The notes beneath the pieces were generated by a model. The model worked only from the letters and a program-made list of their open reading frames with translations. It did no database searches and was not told where the DNA came from. 64,000 bases of DNA from Geosiphon pyriformis. Its lineage: Eukaryota; Glomeromycota; Glomeromycetes; Archaeosporales; Geosiphonaceae. Every line of letters starts with the position of its first letter. The first letter of the stretch is position 1. The stretch lies in assembly GCA_016748015.1 (NCBI GenBank), contig JAAOMT010000761.1, positions 111,958 through 175,957 on the forward strand. Reading direction: 5' to 3'. Positions 34,301-47,075 of this stretch are shown one piece after another. A program made the translations under genes and the position numbers.

Positions 34301-34479
34301 AAAATTTGTATACATATTGTATAAGATTGTTTTAATTAATATTGTAATCAATGTTTTTCACTTAGAAACCAATTTTCTGGCATGGTAAAAGTCTTCAAAT
34401 AGTTTTTAATATTGTTGTAATTTCTGAGATTCATTGTTGTTTGGTTATTTTTGTTGATAGGTTGGTAAGTTGTGGTAAA

Positions 34480-36480
34480 ATTGCTGTTAATATCATTTTT
34501 GTTTCATTTTTGAGAGGTTGTCAACATTGGTGTATAGTTTTCTTGGTTTGTGATGTATAATATATTTGTAGTCTGCTAAAAAGTCATTTCATCAAGATTG
34601 TTTGGCATTTTGTTCAGATTTTTTTTTATTGAGCCATTTGAGACCAATATTGTTAGTTATTATGTCAAATTTTTTTTTCATTTTTCAGATATTGTTAAAA
34701 GTATTTAAGAGTCCAAATGACTACAGCAGTTTCTAATTCTGTTAAGTTATATTTGAGTTTTGTTGGTTTAAATATTTTACTGGCATAAACAATAACTTGT
34801 TCCTGGCAATTTTTATCTAATTGTGATAGGATGACACCAAATGCTATATATAAAGCATCAGTAACTAGTTAGAATTATTTGTTGAAGTTTGGATAAGCAA
34901 AAACTAGGACTGTTGTTAATTTTGTTTTGAGAGTTTCAAAAACTTTCTGTTATTTTTCAGTTCATTGATACAGCACATTTTTATTGGTAAGATAATTGAG
35001 TGGTTTGGCAATTTCTGAGAATTTTTTTATGAATTTTTAATAATATAAGGCTAATTCTACAAATTCTTATAGCTCTGGTATTTTTGAAAGTTTGAAAGTT
35101 TTTAATAGCACTAATTGTTCCAGGATTTGGTTTAACTCCATCTTTGTTAACAATGTGTTCAAAAAAGATTAAACTTGTTTTTCCAAAATAACATTTCTCA
35201 ATGTTTAACTTTAATTCTGCTTTTTATAATCATTGAAAAACTTTTTACAGATAAATAAGATGAGCTTTAAAGCTTAATAAATACACATTAGTGTTGTTAT
35301 GGTTGAAACTTATACTTTTTATTAATTATTACATGTATTAGCCACTAATGTCATATAAATTAACCACTCTATTTTTAGAAAGTGATCATTGACCTGATCA
35401 ATGACCTGACTGTTGACCATTTTTGACAACTATATAAGCAATAATCTTTTAGCTGTAAAAAAGCATATAGAAATCAAGGAAATCAAATAAATAAAATAAC
35501 AACTTTCATCTCAATTTTTCTCTTATTACTAAATTCTCTTTTTCTACCTTTAAGTATCTGAATATCTTGAGATAAAAGATTACTTGCTAGTTATTTTTTA
35601 CTTTTTTTCTGAAATGTGTAATTGCAGTATTTGAAGATTATTAAATAAAATGTAATTGAAAAGTACATCTAATACCTGATATTGAATTCTAAGAGTGTTG
35701 ACATGAGACATAAAATTATACCAGTGTGTAATTATTTGTTGACAGTACAGACTATCTCTCTACCTTCAGATTCCTGGTTATCTTTAGAAAAGTACAGCAA
35801 CTGAAATATTTTATGAGACTAATCTCTCACATTGAATTCATACTTATTTAATTCACTTTTTGAAGTTAAATTCTTTTTTATTCCTTTTATCATCCTACAA
35901 TCTTGTTCTCCTTTGCTATTTGTTAGCTTATTACTTCAACTCGTAACAATGTTATCAAAATAAACAACTCCTAATTGCCATAAAAATTCTTCATATACAA
36001 TATCCACAAGTTGCTAGAATGTTGCTGGTGTATTGCAAAGTCCAAAAAGCATAATATTGAATTCATAGTTTTTTTTTGGGTGGTAAATGCTGTTTTGGGC
36101 CAATCTTTTGGGTCTATTTTGATTTGTCAATATTTATTTTCAAGTCTAAGGTTGAGAAAAATTTGGCTTTTTCCAAAGCATCTAATATGTTATTAATTCT
36201 TGAAAGAGAGTAGACATTTTCAATTGTGACACTATTCAATTGTTATTAATCAACACAAAATTTGATTTTTCTATTTTTCTTTTTAACAAAAACCACTAAT
36301 AAAACCTATAGACTTCTTGATAATTGAATTAATCTATTATTAAGCATTCTTTGGAATTTTTTTCTGATAAATTGGTAACTAGCAGATAGAACTCAATAAG
36401 CTTGTTGATGTTTTGGTAGATCATTTTTTGTGTGAATCTAATATTGAACAATATCTGTTTTTTCTAAATTATTGTTGTCT
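34480..36480 (-). pseudogene. RNase H and RT of copy C2, split by a solo LTR
   Basis: RNase H remains lie at 34,560-34,900, the RT thumb at 34,960-35,230, palm and fingers at 35,949-36,480. The catalytic box reads YFDN at 35,955-35,970, directly next to the inserted LTR-like element. Stops and frameshifts occur throughout. Confidence 0.8.
35295..35948 (+). mobile_element. Solo LTR-like element inside copy C2 RT
   Basis: Begins TGTTATGGTTG and ends CAACTCGTAACA, imperfect inverted ends of TG...CA type. RT sequence of C2 is continuous when it is removed, as shown by copy B (52,400-52,440). Flanks gtgt and atgt give a 4-bp target duplication with one transition. A TATA-like ctatataagc near 35,430 and AATAAA near 35,486 suggest plus-strand orientation. 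654 bp, no coding capacity. Confidence 0.75.
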
Positions 36481-37350
36481 TTTGCAAATATATTAGCAAA
36501 TTCAACTATAAAGTATTTCAATTGTCTTTATTATTGAAGTTCTAAGAGACCCATGTTGATTCATAAAAGTTTTTTTTTCAAAAGATGGTAGTTTTTAGTA
36601 GTAGAAGTGATATTTGAATTTGAAAATAGAATATGTCTTATAATTTCAATAAAATTAAAAACAATCTAAGAGTTTTTATCTTGAAAAATATTGCTATGTA
36701 TAATTATAATTTCTAATTTATTTAATAAAACAATAAGATAGTTGTTAGAATTGTAAAATATAACTTAAAATTTCTTCATTTTTTTTGAAATATAAATGTT
36801 TGGAATTAAAATTTCATGCTTTAAACAGATTTGTTCATTAGATTTAAAGATTTGTTAGATAGTAGTAGGCTTGGAACAAGTGTAAATTTTATGATGTTCT
36901 CCAAAAAATAATATGATAATTGGTTGGAAAAGTTGAAGAATCTGATAAGATTTATTCTATATATTAAGAACTATATTTACTAAAACTGTGAATTGTCTGG
37001 TTGAACCAAAACCTTGTATTTTTCTTTTTTTTTTGCTTAATTGTTCTCTGTTACTAATTAATTTTAACTCTAAAATGTTGATTAAAGGTAAGTAAATTGC
37101 TTGAGCAATCTTTTCAGCATGTTTTATTCTGAATGGTTTATTAATTTCATTTTGTAGCATGATTGTAATGTCTCCAGTGTATTCTACATCTATAATTTTT
37201 TCTCTAATGCTGATTTTTTTACTGGCTAGGAATAATTGAGAAGCAATTTAAACTATTGCTCTTAGTAGAATTTCAAGCACAATTTTGAGATTGATTTTGG
37301 TGAAAAATTTTAGTTAAAGAATTGAGATATTTTTGCCAAAATATTATAGA
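36481..37350 (-). pseudogene. Linker and dUTPase domain of copy C2
   Basis: Motif 4 AEKIAQAIYLPL and motif 5 QGFGSTRQF are in one frame at 36,957-37,160, where the last Gly of the P-loop-like motif is Arg. Motif 3, IIDVEYTGDI-like, and a motif 2 ASKK-like stretch follow at 37,160-37,260. Same placement as in copy B. Confidence 0.75.
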
Positions 37351-38450
37351 TTATATTCTGCATCAATTTTATAAGCTTTTTCAAACTAAATTCTTTGACC
37401 ATTATTGTCAAAATATTTAAGTTGTAGAGCTGGTTGATTTTCAGTAAAATAGATTGAGGTTGTTGCAATTTTTTTTTTTGGCTTAAATTCTTCAAACTTA
37501 ATTTTCTCCTGGTCATTTTTGCTGGGCAAAAAAATGCTAAAAGCATAAAATTTTGGACATTATTTGTCATCATAAGGCATGATGTATTCTTTACACAATT
37601 GAATGTTCATTTGCTCTAATTGTTAAATTTAAGCTTCTTGGGTTAAATAAATGTGGCTTGCAATTTGGTAGTATGTTTCTATTTTATTTTCATAGTTGAA
37701 TCTAGCTAATTCTATAGTGTATTCAATATATTCAGCTTCTTTTATTTGGTAAATATTTTCTTATGTGGCTTCATTGATTAAAATCATTGATAAATCAAAG
37801 ATTATTTCAACATTATAAGAGTAGTAGTAAAGTTTGTTGAAAGCACTATTGTATGTTATATCAAAAAGTGTTTTTTTTCTGACTTTTTTCGAAATTGATA
37901 GGACATATTGACAGATTTGATCACATATTCTTCCTCTTATTACAACATTAATTCAGTTGTATTTTTCTGGTAGTGTATCTTCACATATAAGACAAGGAGT
38001 GTTATCCTATTTTCTATTTTGTTTAAGATATCCAAATTATTTTCTATAGTATATTTTATAATAGTAACAGATACAAGTTTTATATTCCTCTTTTGGAAAT
38101 ATGTATGCTCTTATTGATGAAAGTTTTTTGTTGCAATCTTTGTATTTAAGTGGGATGTAAGATAGTTGTTTTTGTGGTTCCAGTATAGAGTATCTAACTA
38201 TATTCTATCCTTTGGTCTCTTCAAAGATTTTTTGTTCTGTTTTCTCAGCCCAATTAAATGTTGATTCAAGAGCCATATATGTTTTAGTAATTGGCATTTC
38301 TTTCTCTTCTTTAAATTTGAACACTAGGGTTTTTTCAGATTGTTTATTAAAAATACCACAGGTGGTAGGTACTTTGATGCATTGTCTTTGGTATGAAATT
38401 TTTAATTCTTAGATTTTTTAATCTAGATTTGTATTGGCCTTGAAAAGTTA
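37351..38450 (-). pseudogene. Cys-rich region of copy C2
   Basis: Decayed counterpart of 54,003-54,830. Homology is clear at nucleotide level (for example the stretch around 37,600-37,760 against 54,070-54,220), but the frame is broken often. Confidence 0.65.
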
Positions 38451-38928
38451 ATTATTTTTGATAAGAGCTTGATATTGGAATGCATCCATGACTAAAACTT
38501 TAATTGGAATAGTAATTCAATTGATAGTAAATAAGAAGTTGTTATTTTTTCTACTGAGATCTTTTTTATATTATTAACTATAACAATTACAGTTTGAGCT
38601 GGTCTGTTAATGTTTTTTTCAGCTGTTGTATTAATTGATAGGTAATAATGCTTTTAATAGATCTATTGTCTAAAATTAAATAAATTTGTTTTTCTTTTAC
38701 TTTAGCTTCAGTATACATAACTATAATTGCTTTTTGTTTATTAATTGCTGTATTACTAAATAAGAATAATGATTTATTTGCTTTAAATTCGAATAGAAAT
38801 ATATTTGAAAGGTTAGTATTTTGAGCAATTTGAGCTGGTAGAATGGTATTGTTAGAAGAGTTTGATTTTAATGCTGCAGTTTTATTTTCAGAAAGTGCAG
38901 TTTGTTGAAAATTTTGTTCTTTAGACAT
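38451..38928 (-). pseudogene. Protease domain of copy C2
   Basis: Starts MSKEQNFQQTALSENKTAA, parallel to MPEEQNFHHTVLSEGRVAA of copy B. The triad segment reads LILDNRSIKSIIT, with DSG changed to DNR. Confidence 0.8.
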
Positions 38929-40777
38929 AGTTAAGTAACTTGATTAAATATAATAGTAAATAGGTCTTTATTGACCAGAATTTTGGAAAACCAACTGGTT
39001 GTTTGGGTTAATTCTGTTGTTGTTGCTTTGAAAGCAGTTTTGAGATGTAAATTGGTCATAATTAATTAATCTTTAAGCAGGTATTTGATATTGCTAAGTA
39101 GGTGGTAATTGATATTGTTGAATTGGTAGAAATTGTTGATATTGCTGCTGTATTGATTGTGAAGCAAATTAATAGTAATTGTTTTGATTTTGTGGTTTTA
39201 GTAAGTAATAAGTTGGTGGTAGAGGTTAGTAATAAGATTGCTGTAGTAAAAAATAATATTGATTACTTCTGTTTTGTTGGTCTCATTGTAATTTTCTGCA
39301 ATTTTGTTTCCAATGTTCTAGAATTCCACAATAATGACAGTTTTGTAATTGGTTATTAGATAATAAAAAATAGTTGTTTTAATTGCGTCATTGGGATGGC
39401 TGATATTTTTGTTATTATTGGTTAGTAAAATAACTTTCAATTTTTTTTGTGAGTTGGTCAATTTTTTTCTTAGTTGCTAAACTGGTTTCTCCAATAACAA
39501 GATTTACAAGTTTGATATGGTTTGCTTTTTCCATTGCCATTTCATAGTTTTTTGTATGTTAAATGGCTGTAACTAAGTCTACTAAAGCATAGAAATGAAC
39601 TTTTTTGATTAATTTGTCTTTTAATCCTACTATAAACTGATCTAAAATCTGAGCATTCAAATAATAATCATTGGTTTTCAATTGTTAAATTCGTCTAAAA
39701 AGTTTGTTAAATCTTTCAAAATAAGTCATGACAGTTTCAGATGATTCTTGTTTAATATTGTGAAAGCAATTTTGGAAAGTAATAAAGATATTGTTGTTGG
39801 TAAATTGTTGTAAGAAAGCATTTTTGAATGCTTGCCAGTTTTTAAAGAGTTCTTTTAAGTTTTCAAACTATTCTCCTGTTGTTTCTTAAAAAAAATATGG
39901 AATTGCTTTTAGTATTTTGGCTGCAGTTCATCTATTTGCATTTTTTGCTTTCTGAATTTTGTTAGGTTATTCTTGTGAACTAGTATTATTATTTTTACTA
40001 GTGAATTCTGAAATCTTTGTAATATAAACAGTTGCCATTTTTTTTCATTTTCAATGGTTTTTTCTTTTTTACATTCTCTAAATGATTACTTTAGTTTTTT
40101 TTTAAGTAATTAAGAAGATTAATATTGGTTAATATTGGTTTTTGCTATTGAATAGAACTTTTAGAGAACTGAAAATCTTTTAGTCTTAAAAACCAGATAA
40201 GTGGTAAATTAAAAGTTTGCAGTTAAGCAAGTAAAGCTGGAAATAATATAAGTGAAAATAGAAGTTTGGCACTGATTTTTTGTTCTAGAATTTACAAGTA
40301 TTTGGCAGTTATCTTAGGTGTTTTCAGGATGTTTGGAATGGTTCTTAAGTGTTGCTTCAATTTTTGTTTGCCTTTGTTGTTTGTTTTAGTTTTTGATTTA
40401 AAGTTAAGAAAGTATTTGGACTGTACTGAATATTTTTTTTCACAATACTAAATAATATTATAGTTGAGTTCGTGAAAATAAGTGTTAAGTGTTTTACTGT
40501 TAAAGTTTTCAATTCCTAAGTTAAAATAGTGTAATAAATTTTCATAGAGATGGCTTCTAACTTCTGAAATGTTGTAGTTTCCAAAAAGATAGTTATTGAT
40601 GCAATTTTTGATGTATTGGTATAATGTTTTCTTGAAAACTTTAATTCCATCTTGGATGTTAAATCTTTGCTTGTAGTAAGTATAAATTGACTGATAATAC
40701 TCTAAAGTTGTTGTGTTTGATGTGGTTGCTACTTTGAAGTTATTATTGCTATGTTATTTCTGTAAAAGAACACCAAA
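38929..40777 (-). pseudogene. Gag of copy C2
   Basis: A CCHC zinc knuckle, CHYCGILEHWKQNC, is intact at 39,296-39,340. N-terminal gag blocks with FxGNYNISE-like sequence lie near 40,580. Gln/Asn-rich repeats surround the knuckle. Gag would package the element RNA. Confidence 0.78.
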
Positions 40778-41721
40778 TATTACCAAAGATTTTTGGTCTC
40801 TTTTTTTGAATATTATTAATGTTTTTTGGTTGTAAATTCACGTTTTCTGGAAGTAATTGGACCTTCAATAACTGAATTTATCTTCAAATTATCTTTTATA
40901 ATTTGAACTACTGGGCTTATAAGTAGAATAACCAATTTTGTGCCAATTATTTTATGTAATTATGTTATAGTAAATGTCAACTCTTTTTTAGGAATAGTTC
41001 ATCTAGAAGCTCACTAAAAATGTGTAGTTACTTTGCTGTAAAAGTCAACTCTTTTACAGAAATCTCATCTGTAGGCTACTCTAATGATTATAATAAGAAA
41101 AAAAAAAATGTAAAAAAAATAGAATTTTGTTAAGGAAAACGTTTTCTATCCAAGTCTAGAATTACTAACAAATTACTGAAATTAGTAGCTAATCAATTTC
41201 AAAATATTAGTTGTGTTGAGAGAATTTCAAATATAATAATTAAGAATTTGGTTTTCGAATATTTAATTTTTATTTGAGATATATAAAAAGTAATTTGTTC
41301 TAATTAAGATATCTAAAGTAAGATACTATGATAAGATACATTTTTTTGAAAAGAGAAGTTCTTTTTTTATACAACTTGCTGTAGTACTAGTTTTTAAACT
41401 TGTACTTTTCTTTTTGCTTTAATTTCAGCAAACTTAAGATATATTTTGGCAAACTACAATTTATTTTTACAAACTATTGATTATTTTAGCCAATTTTTGT
41501 TAATTTCGACAAATTCTTGAATATTAAATGGTTCAGAGTATTGTGTAATTTGATCATTTTAATTTCTATAATACAAATTGGGTTATTAATTAAATAATAA
41601 TATTTGATAATTTGATTAAATAATAAGTGATAATCAAAATGATAATAATCTATGCTAATTAATAATAGAAATTATGAGGGTAATTTTATGCTAATTGATA
41701 GCTAAAATTCTATTGGTAATA
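40778..41721 (-). repeat. 5' LTR of copy C2
   Basis: 944 bp, TATTACCAAAG...ATTGGTAATA, pairs with 31,337-32,290. Confidence 0.85.
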
Positions 41722-44700
41722 ATATATCTCCAATTGTCATACTATTAAGTTGACAATAACTTATACAAAATTTAATCTTTTCATTTTTTTAACAAATATT
41801 ATTAATAAGGCCCAGAAACTTTTTAATAGTTAGATAAAACTATTATTGAGCATTTATTGTACTTCTTCTTTGATGAATTGGTGGCTGGCAGATAGGACTT
41901 AATAGATTTATTAATGTTTTAATAGAGCATTTTTTGTGTAAATTTGATGCTATACAATGTCAGTTTTTCTGAGATTATTGTTGTTTTTGGCAAATATATT
42001 AGCATATTCAGCAATTAAATATTTTAATTGTTTTTGTTATTGGGATTTCAAGAAATTTATATTAATTTAAAAAGTTTTTTTTTATGATGTGATAATTTTT
42101 AATACTAAAAATAATGTTTAGGTTTGAGAATAGTATATCTTTCACAATTTTAATAAAATTAGAGACAATTTAAAAAGTTTTATTCTAGAAAATATTGTTA
42201 TGTATAATTTTGATTTCTAATTTATTTAATAAAATAATAAAATGTTTATTGAAATTGTATAAAGTAATTCAGAATTTTTTTATTTTTTTTAGAATATAAA
42301 TGTTTAGAATTGAAATTTTATGCTTTAAACAGATTTGTTTATTTAACTCAAAGATTTATTGAATTGGTAGTTGGTTTTGGACAAGTGTAAATTTTGTTTT
42401 GTAACATAATTGTAATATTTTTAGTATATTCTGTATTAATAACTTTCCTTTTGATATTGATTTTTTTATTTGTTAATGATAATTGGAAAACAATTTGAAT
42501 TATTGCTTTTGGTAGTATTTTGAAATCAATTTTAAGATTAGTTTTTGTTAAAAACATGAATTAAAGAATTAAATATCTTTGTTTAAATATTGTAAATCAT
42601 ATTTAACATCTATTTTGTAGACTTTTTCTGGCTTGATTTTTTAACTATTATTATCAAAGTATTTGAGTTGCATAACAGATTAATTTTTAATCAAATAAAC
42701 TCAGTATTGTTATAATTTTTTCTTCTGGCTCAGGTTCTCCAAATTTGATTTTATGCTTATTGCTTTCACTGGACAAAAAAATGTTAAGAGCATAGTATTT
42801 TAAACACTATTGATTATTACAAGACATAACACACTTTTTGTATAACTGGATGTTTATTTGCTCTAATTAGTAAATTTAAGCTTTTTTAATTAAGTAAGTA
42901 TGATTTGTAATTTAGTAATATATTTCTATTTTATTCTTATAGTTGTATCTAGCAATTTCAAAAGTGTATTTAATATATTCACTTTTTTTATTTAGTAAAC
43001 ATTTTTTTGGATTTTTCTATTAATCAGAATTATAGCCAGTTTATAAATTATCTTTGTATTGTATAGATAATATTAAAGTTTGTTTAGAATGCTGTTATAT
43101 GTTGCATCAAAAAAAGTTTTTTTGCAGACTTTTTCTGTAATTGATAAGACATATTAACAGATTTGATTGCAAACTTTTTCTTTTATTGTAATATTAATTC
43201 AATTGTATTCTTCTGGTAGTAGTTCTCTATATATTAAACAAGAAGTGTTATTTTAATTTTTACTTTATTTGGAATATCTAAATCATTATCTGTAACAAGT
43301 TTTGCAGTAATAGCAAATTGTGTTTTATATTCTTTTTTTGGTAATATACAAGCTTTTATTAATGAAAGTTTTTTGTTACAATCTTTGCATTTAAGTAAAA
43401 TATATGGTGGCTGTTTTCATAATTTTGGTTTAAAATAGTAAACAATATACTATTTTTTGGTTTCTTTAAAAATTTTCTGTTTTGTTTTCTTGGTTTAATT
43501 GGATGCTAATTCAAAAGCCATGTAAGTTTCAGTAATTGGCATTTTTTTTTCAAATTTGAACACAGAGGTTTTTTTCAAGTATTTGTTAAAAATACCACAA
43601 ATAGCAAATATTTTAATATATTGTTTTTGGTATAAAAATTTAAGTTTCTGAGTTTTCCAGTTTAATTTTGTATTGGCTTTAAAAAACTAATTGTTTCTAA
43701 TAAAAACTTAATATTGAAGTACATCTATAACAAAAACTTTAACTGAAATAGTGATTCTATTAATTGTGAAAAAAAAATTATCAATTTTTTTTACTGAAAT
43801 TTTTTTTATGCTATTAACTATAATAATAACTGTTTGAACAGATCTGTCAACATTTTATTGTAGTTGTTACATTAACTAATAAGTAATAATGCTTCTGGCA
43901 GATTTATTGTTTAAAATTAACCAAATTGGTTTTTCTTTAACCTTAGCTTTTGTATATATAGCTATGATTACTTTTTGTTCTGTAATGACTATATTGTTAA
44001 GCAAAAATGGTAATTTATTTGCTTTAAATTCGAATAGAAATATATCTAAAAAGTTAGCATTTTGGGCAATTTTGGCTAATAAAACTATATTACTGAAAGA
44101 GTTTTGTTTTGGGACTGTATTTTTTACTTCAAAAAGTACAGTTTGCTAAAAATTTGATTCTTTTGATATTGTAAATAAGCCAAGTTGAGTGTGGTAATAA
44201 TTGGTCTTTGTCAGACTAGATTTCAGAGAATTAATTAATTGTTGAAATTTGATTTATTGTTGTTACTATATTGAAAGTAATTTTGTGATGTAAATAAGTT
44301 TTGTTGAATTACTTTTCTTGCAGATACTTGGTATTGTTGTATAAGTAGTGATTAATACTATTAAATCTGTAGAAATTGCTAATCTTATTGTTGCATTGAC
44401 TGTAAAGCAAATTGGTAATAATTATTTTAATATTGTAGTCTTGGTATATAATAAGTTGGTAATAAAAGTTAGTAATAAAACTGCTGAAGTTGAGAATAGT
44501 GTTGATTATTTTTTTGTTGTGATTTTATTGTATTTTTTGGCAATCTCATTTTTAATTTCTTAAAATTTTACAGTAATAATAGCTTTGTGGTTAATTGTTG
44601 GATAATAATGCAAAGTTTTCTTGATTTTGATATTTTAGAAACTAATATTTTTGTTGTTGTTGTTGTTGTTGTTGTTTAATGAAATAATTTTTGATCTTTT

Positions 44701-46041
44701 TTGTCAATTGATTGATCTTTTTTTCAACTATTGAGCTGGTTTTTTTAATTGCAAAATTCACAAGTTTGGTGTATTTGGCTTTTTTATAGTTATTTTATAG
44801 TTTTTTGCATGTTAAATAACTGTAGCTAAGTCTATTGAAACATAGAAATGAACTTTCTTGATTAATTTATCTTTTAATTTTGTAATAAATTGATTCAAAA
44901 TCTGGGTATTGAAGTAATAGCTATTGGTTTTCAATTGTCAAATTTGTTGGAGAAGTTTGTTAAACTCTTTAAAATAGATCATAACAGATTTGGATGATTT
45001 TTGCTTGATATTACAGAACTAATTTTGGAGAGTAATAAATATATTATTGTTAATAAATTGTTTTAAAAAAGAATTTTTAAATACTTGCTAATTTTTAAAT
45101 GATTTTGCCAAATTTTCAAAATATTCTCCAACTGTTTTTAGAAAAAGTAAGAAATTGTTTTAAACATTCTGGCTGTTTTTTAACTATTTGCATCTCCTAC
45201 TTTCTGGACTTTGTTAAATCATTCTTGTGAACTGGTTTTAGTATTTTTTCCATTGAATTCAGTAATTTTTGCAATGTAGGTAGTTGTTATTTCTTTGGTA
45301 TTCTCATTTTCAGTAGTTTTTTTTCTGTAAATTCAGAAATGTCTTTATTGTTATTAGAGTGATTACTTTGGTTCTTTGTTAAGAAATTGAGAAGATTAGT
45401 TTTAATAAAAATTTGTTTAAGCTGTTGTGTTAGACTTTTTGGTAAAGTAAAGTCTTCTGGTTTTGAAAATTGAATAAAAAATAAATAGATGTTTGTAGTT
45501 AAGCAAGTAAAATTAAAAATAATATAATAGAAAATAGTAATTTGATATTGATTTTTTGTTGGAATGTTTACAAGTGTTTGACAGTTATTTTTGGTGTATT
45601 GTAGATTGTTTTTAAGTTTTGTTTTTGTTTTTGTTTTCTTTTGTTATTATTTTTAGGCTTTAATTCTATATTCAAAAAAATTTGAATTGTATTAGGTATT
45701 TTTCTTACAATATTAAATAATATTAAAGTTAAGTTCTTAAAAATAGGTGTTAAGTATTTTACTATTAAAGTTTTCTGTTTCTAAGCAGAAATAGTATATT
45801 AAGTTTTTGTAGAAATTGTTTTGACTTTTAAAATATTATAGTCTCCAAAAAAATAATTGTTCATATAGTTTTTAATATATTAATATAATAATTTTTTATA
45901 AACTTCAATTTTATCTTATATGTTGAATCTTTGCTTACAGTGAATGTAAATTAATTAATAGTACTTTAAAGTTATTATATTAGGTATAATTACTACTTTG
46001 AAGTTGTTATTGTTATGTTATTTCTGTAAAAGAGTACTAAA
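41722..46041 (-). pseudogene. Copy C3, gag to RT start
   Basis: On the minus strand: gag (44,200-46,040; zinc-knuckle Cys and His partly lost near 44,530-44,580; a (TTG)9 microsatellite at 44,650-44,677 within its Gln/Asn-rich part), protease remnant (43,680-44,160), Cys-rich region (42,650-43,560), dUTPase (42,348-42,640, with motif-3 remnant VINTEYTKNITIML), linker, and the first part of RT (41,722-41,960). Sequence at 41,722 continues exactly from the RT broken at 31,336. Confidence 0.78.
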
Positions 46042-47075
46042 TATTACTAAAGATTTTTGGTCTCTTTTTTTGAATATTGTTAATATTAGTTTGCTATTAA
46101 TTTACATTTATTAAAAGTTAGTAAATCTTCTATAACTGAATTTATCTTCAAATTATCTTTTATAATTTAAACTGCTGGGCTTATAAGTAGAATAACCAAT
46201 TTTATGCCAATTACTTTGTATGTTATGTTGTAGTAAATATTAACTTATTTTCAGAAATTGTTTGTTTAGAAGCTTACTAAAAATATAGTTACTTTACTAT
46301 AAAAGTTAACTTTTTTTTAAGAATTGCTTATCTAAAAGCTTACTAAAATTGTAGTTACTTTGTTTGTAAAAGTCAACTTTTTTATAAAAATCTTGTCTAT
46401 AGACTATCTTAATGATTATAATAGGAAAAAAAAAATAAAAAAATGTAAAAAAAATAGAATTTTATTAAGAAATCATTTTTTGTTTAGATCTGAAGTTACT
46501 AAAAAATTACTAAAATTAGTAGTTAATCAATTTCAAAGTGTTAGTTGGGTTTTGAGAAATGTTAAGTATAATTATTTTAAGAATTGGTTTTTGAAATATT
46601 TTTTTATTTTAAATTATATTAATAAGAATAAATTTAAAATAAGATATTTATAATAAGATAATTTTAAGAGAAAATATATTTTCTCAAAAAAAGCTCTTCT
46701 TTTATACAACTTGTTATAATACTAGTCTATAAACTTAAATTTTTTTCTTTGCAATAATTTAAACAACTAAAGATATACTTTAATGAACTACAAGTTATTT
46801 TAACAAACTATTAATTATTTTGGTGTTTATCTATTATTTTAATAAATTTTTTACAAATTTTGGTAAATTTTTAAATATTATATAATTTAGAATATTGTAT
46901 AATTTGATTATTTTTATTTCTAGTGTATAAATTAGATTATTAATTAAATAGTAAGATTTAATAATTTGATTAAGTAATAAGTATAAATTAAAATAATATT
47001 AATATATGCTAATTAATAATAGGAATTATAAAAGTAATTTTATGCTAATTAATAGCTAAAATTTTACTAGTAACA
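46042..47075 (-). repeat. 5' LTR of copy C3
   Basis: 1,034 bp, TATTACTAAAG...TAGTAACA; contains the same extra 75-bp tandem copy (46,260-46,380) as the LTR at 27,160. Confidence 0.82.

Larger units (their letters stand above)
31337..41721 (-). mobile_element. Ty3/gypsy element, copy C2 (nested in C3)
   Basis: Left LTR 31,337-32,290 and right LTR 40,778-41,721 enclose 3' ORF, GPY-like region, integrase, RNase H, RT, dUTPase, Cys-rich region, protease and gag, all on the minus strand. The flanks atgt (31,333-31,336) and atat (41,722-41,725) form a 4-bp target duplication with one transition. The host sequence on either side is the RT of copy C3. Its own RT is interrupted by a solo LTR-like element at 35,295. 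Confidence 0.88.
27160..47075 (-). mobile_element. Ty3/gypsy element, copy C3 (interrupted by copy C2)
   Basis: Its LTRs are 27,160-28,172 and 46,042-47,075. They pair because both carry an extra 75-bp tandem copy (the block with gtagttactttg and aaaagtcaac) that the LTRs of C2 and B lack. The body runs 28,173-31,336 and 41,722-46,041: 3' ORF, GPY-like region, integrase, RNase H and part of RT on the left; RT start, linker, dUTPase, Cys-rich region, protease and gag on the right. RT sequence leaves off at 31,336 and resumes at 41,722. It is the most decayed copy and abuts LINE ORF1 remnant 2 on the right. Confidence 0.85.

Noticed and set aside
39102-39359. Plus-strand coding genes opposite gag (also 55,110-55,328, 55,576-55,806, 44,348-44,563)
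   Set aside because: They are antisense to Gln/Asn-rich gag, which reads as Leu/Val-rich frames on the other strand.
44650-44677. (TTG)n microsatellite as an independent feature
   Set aside because: It is an expansion inside the Gln/Asn-rich gag of copy C3.
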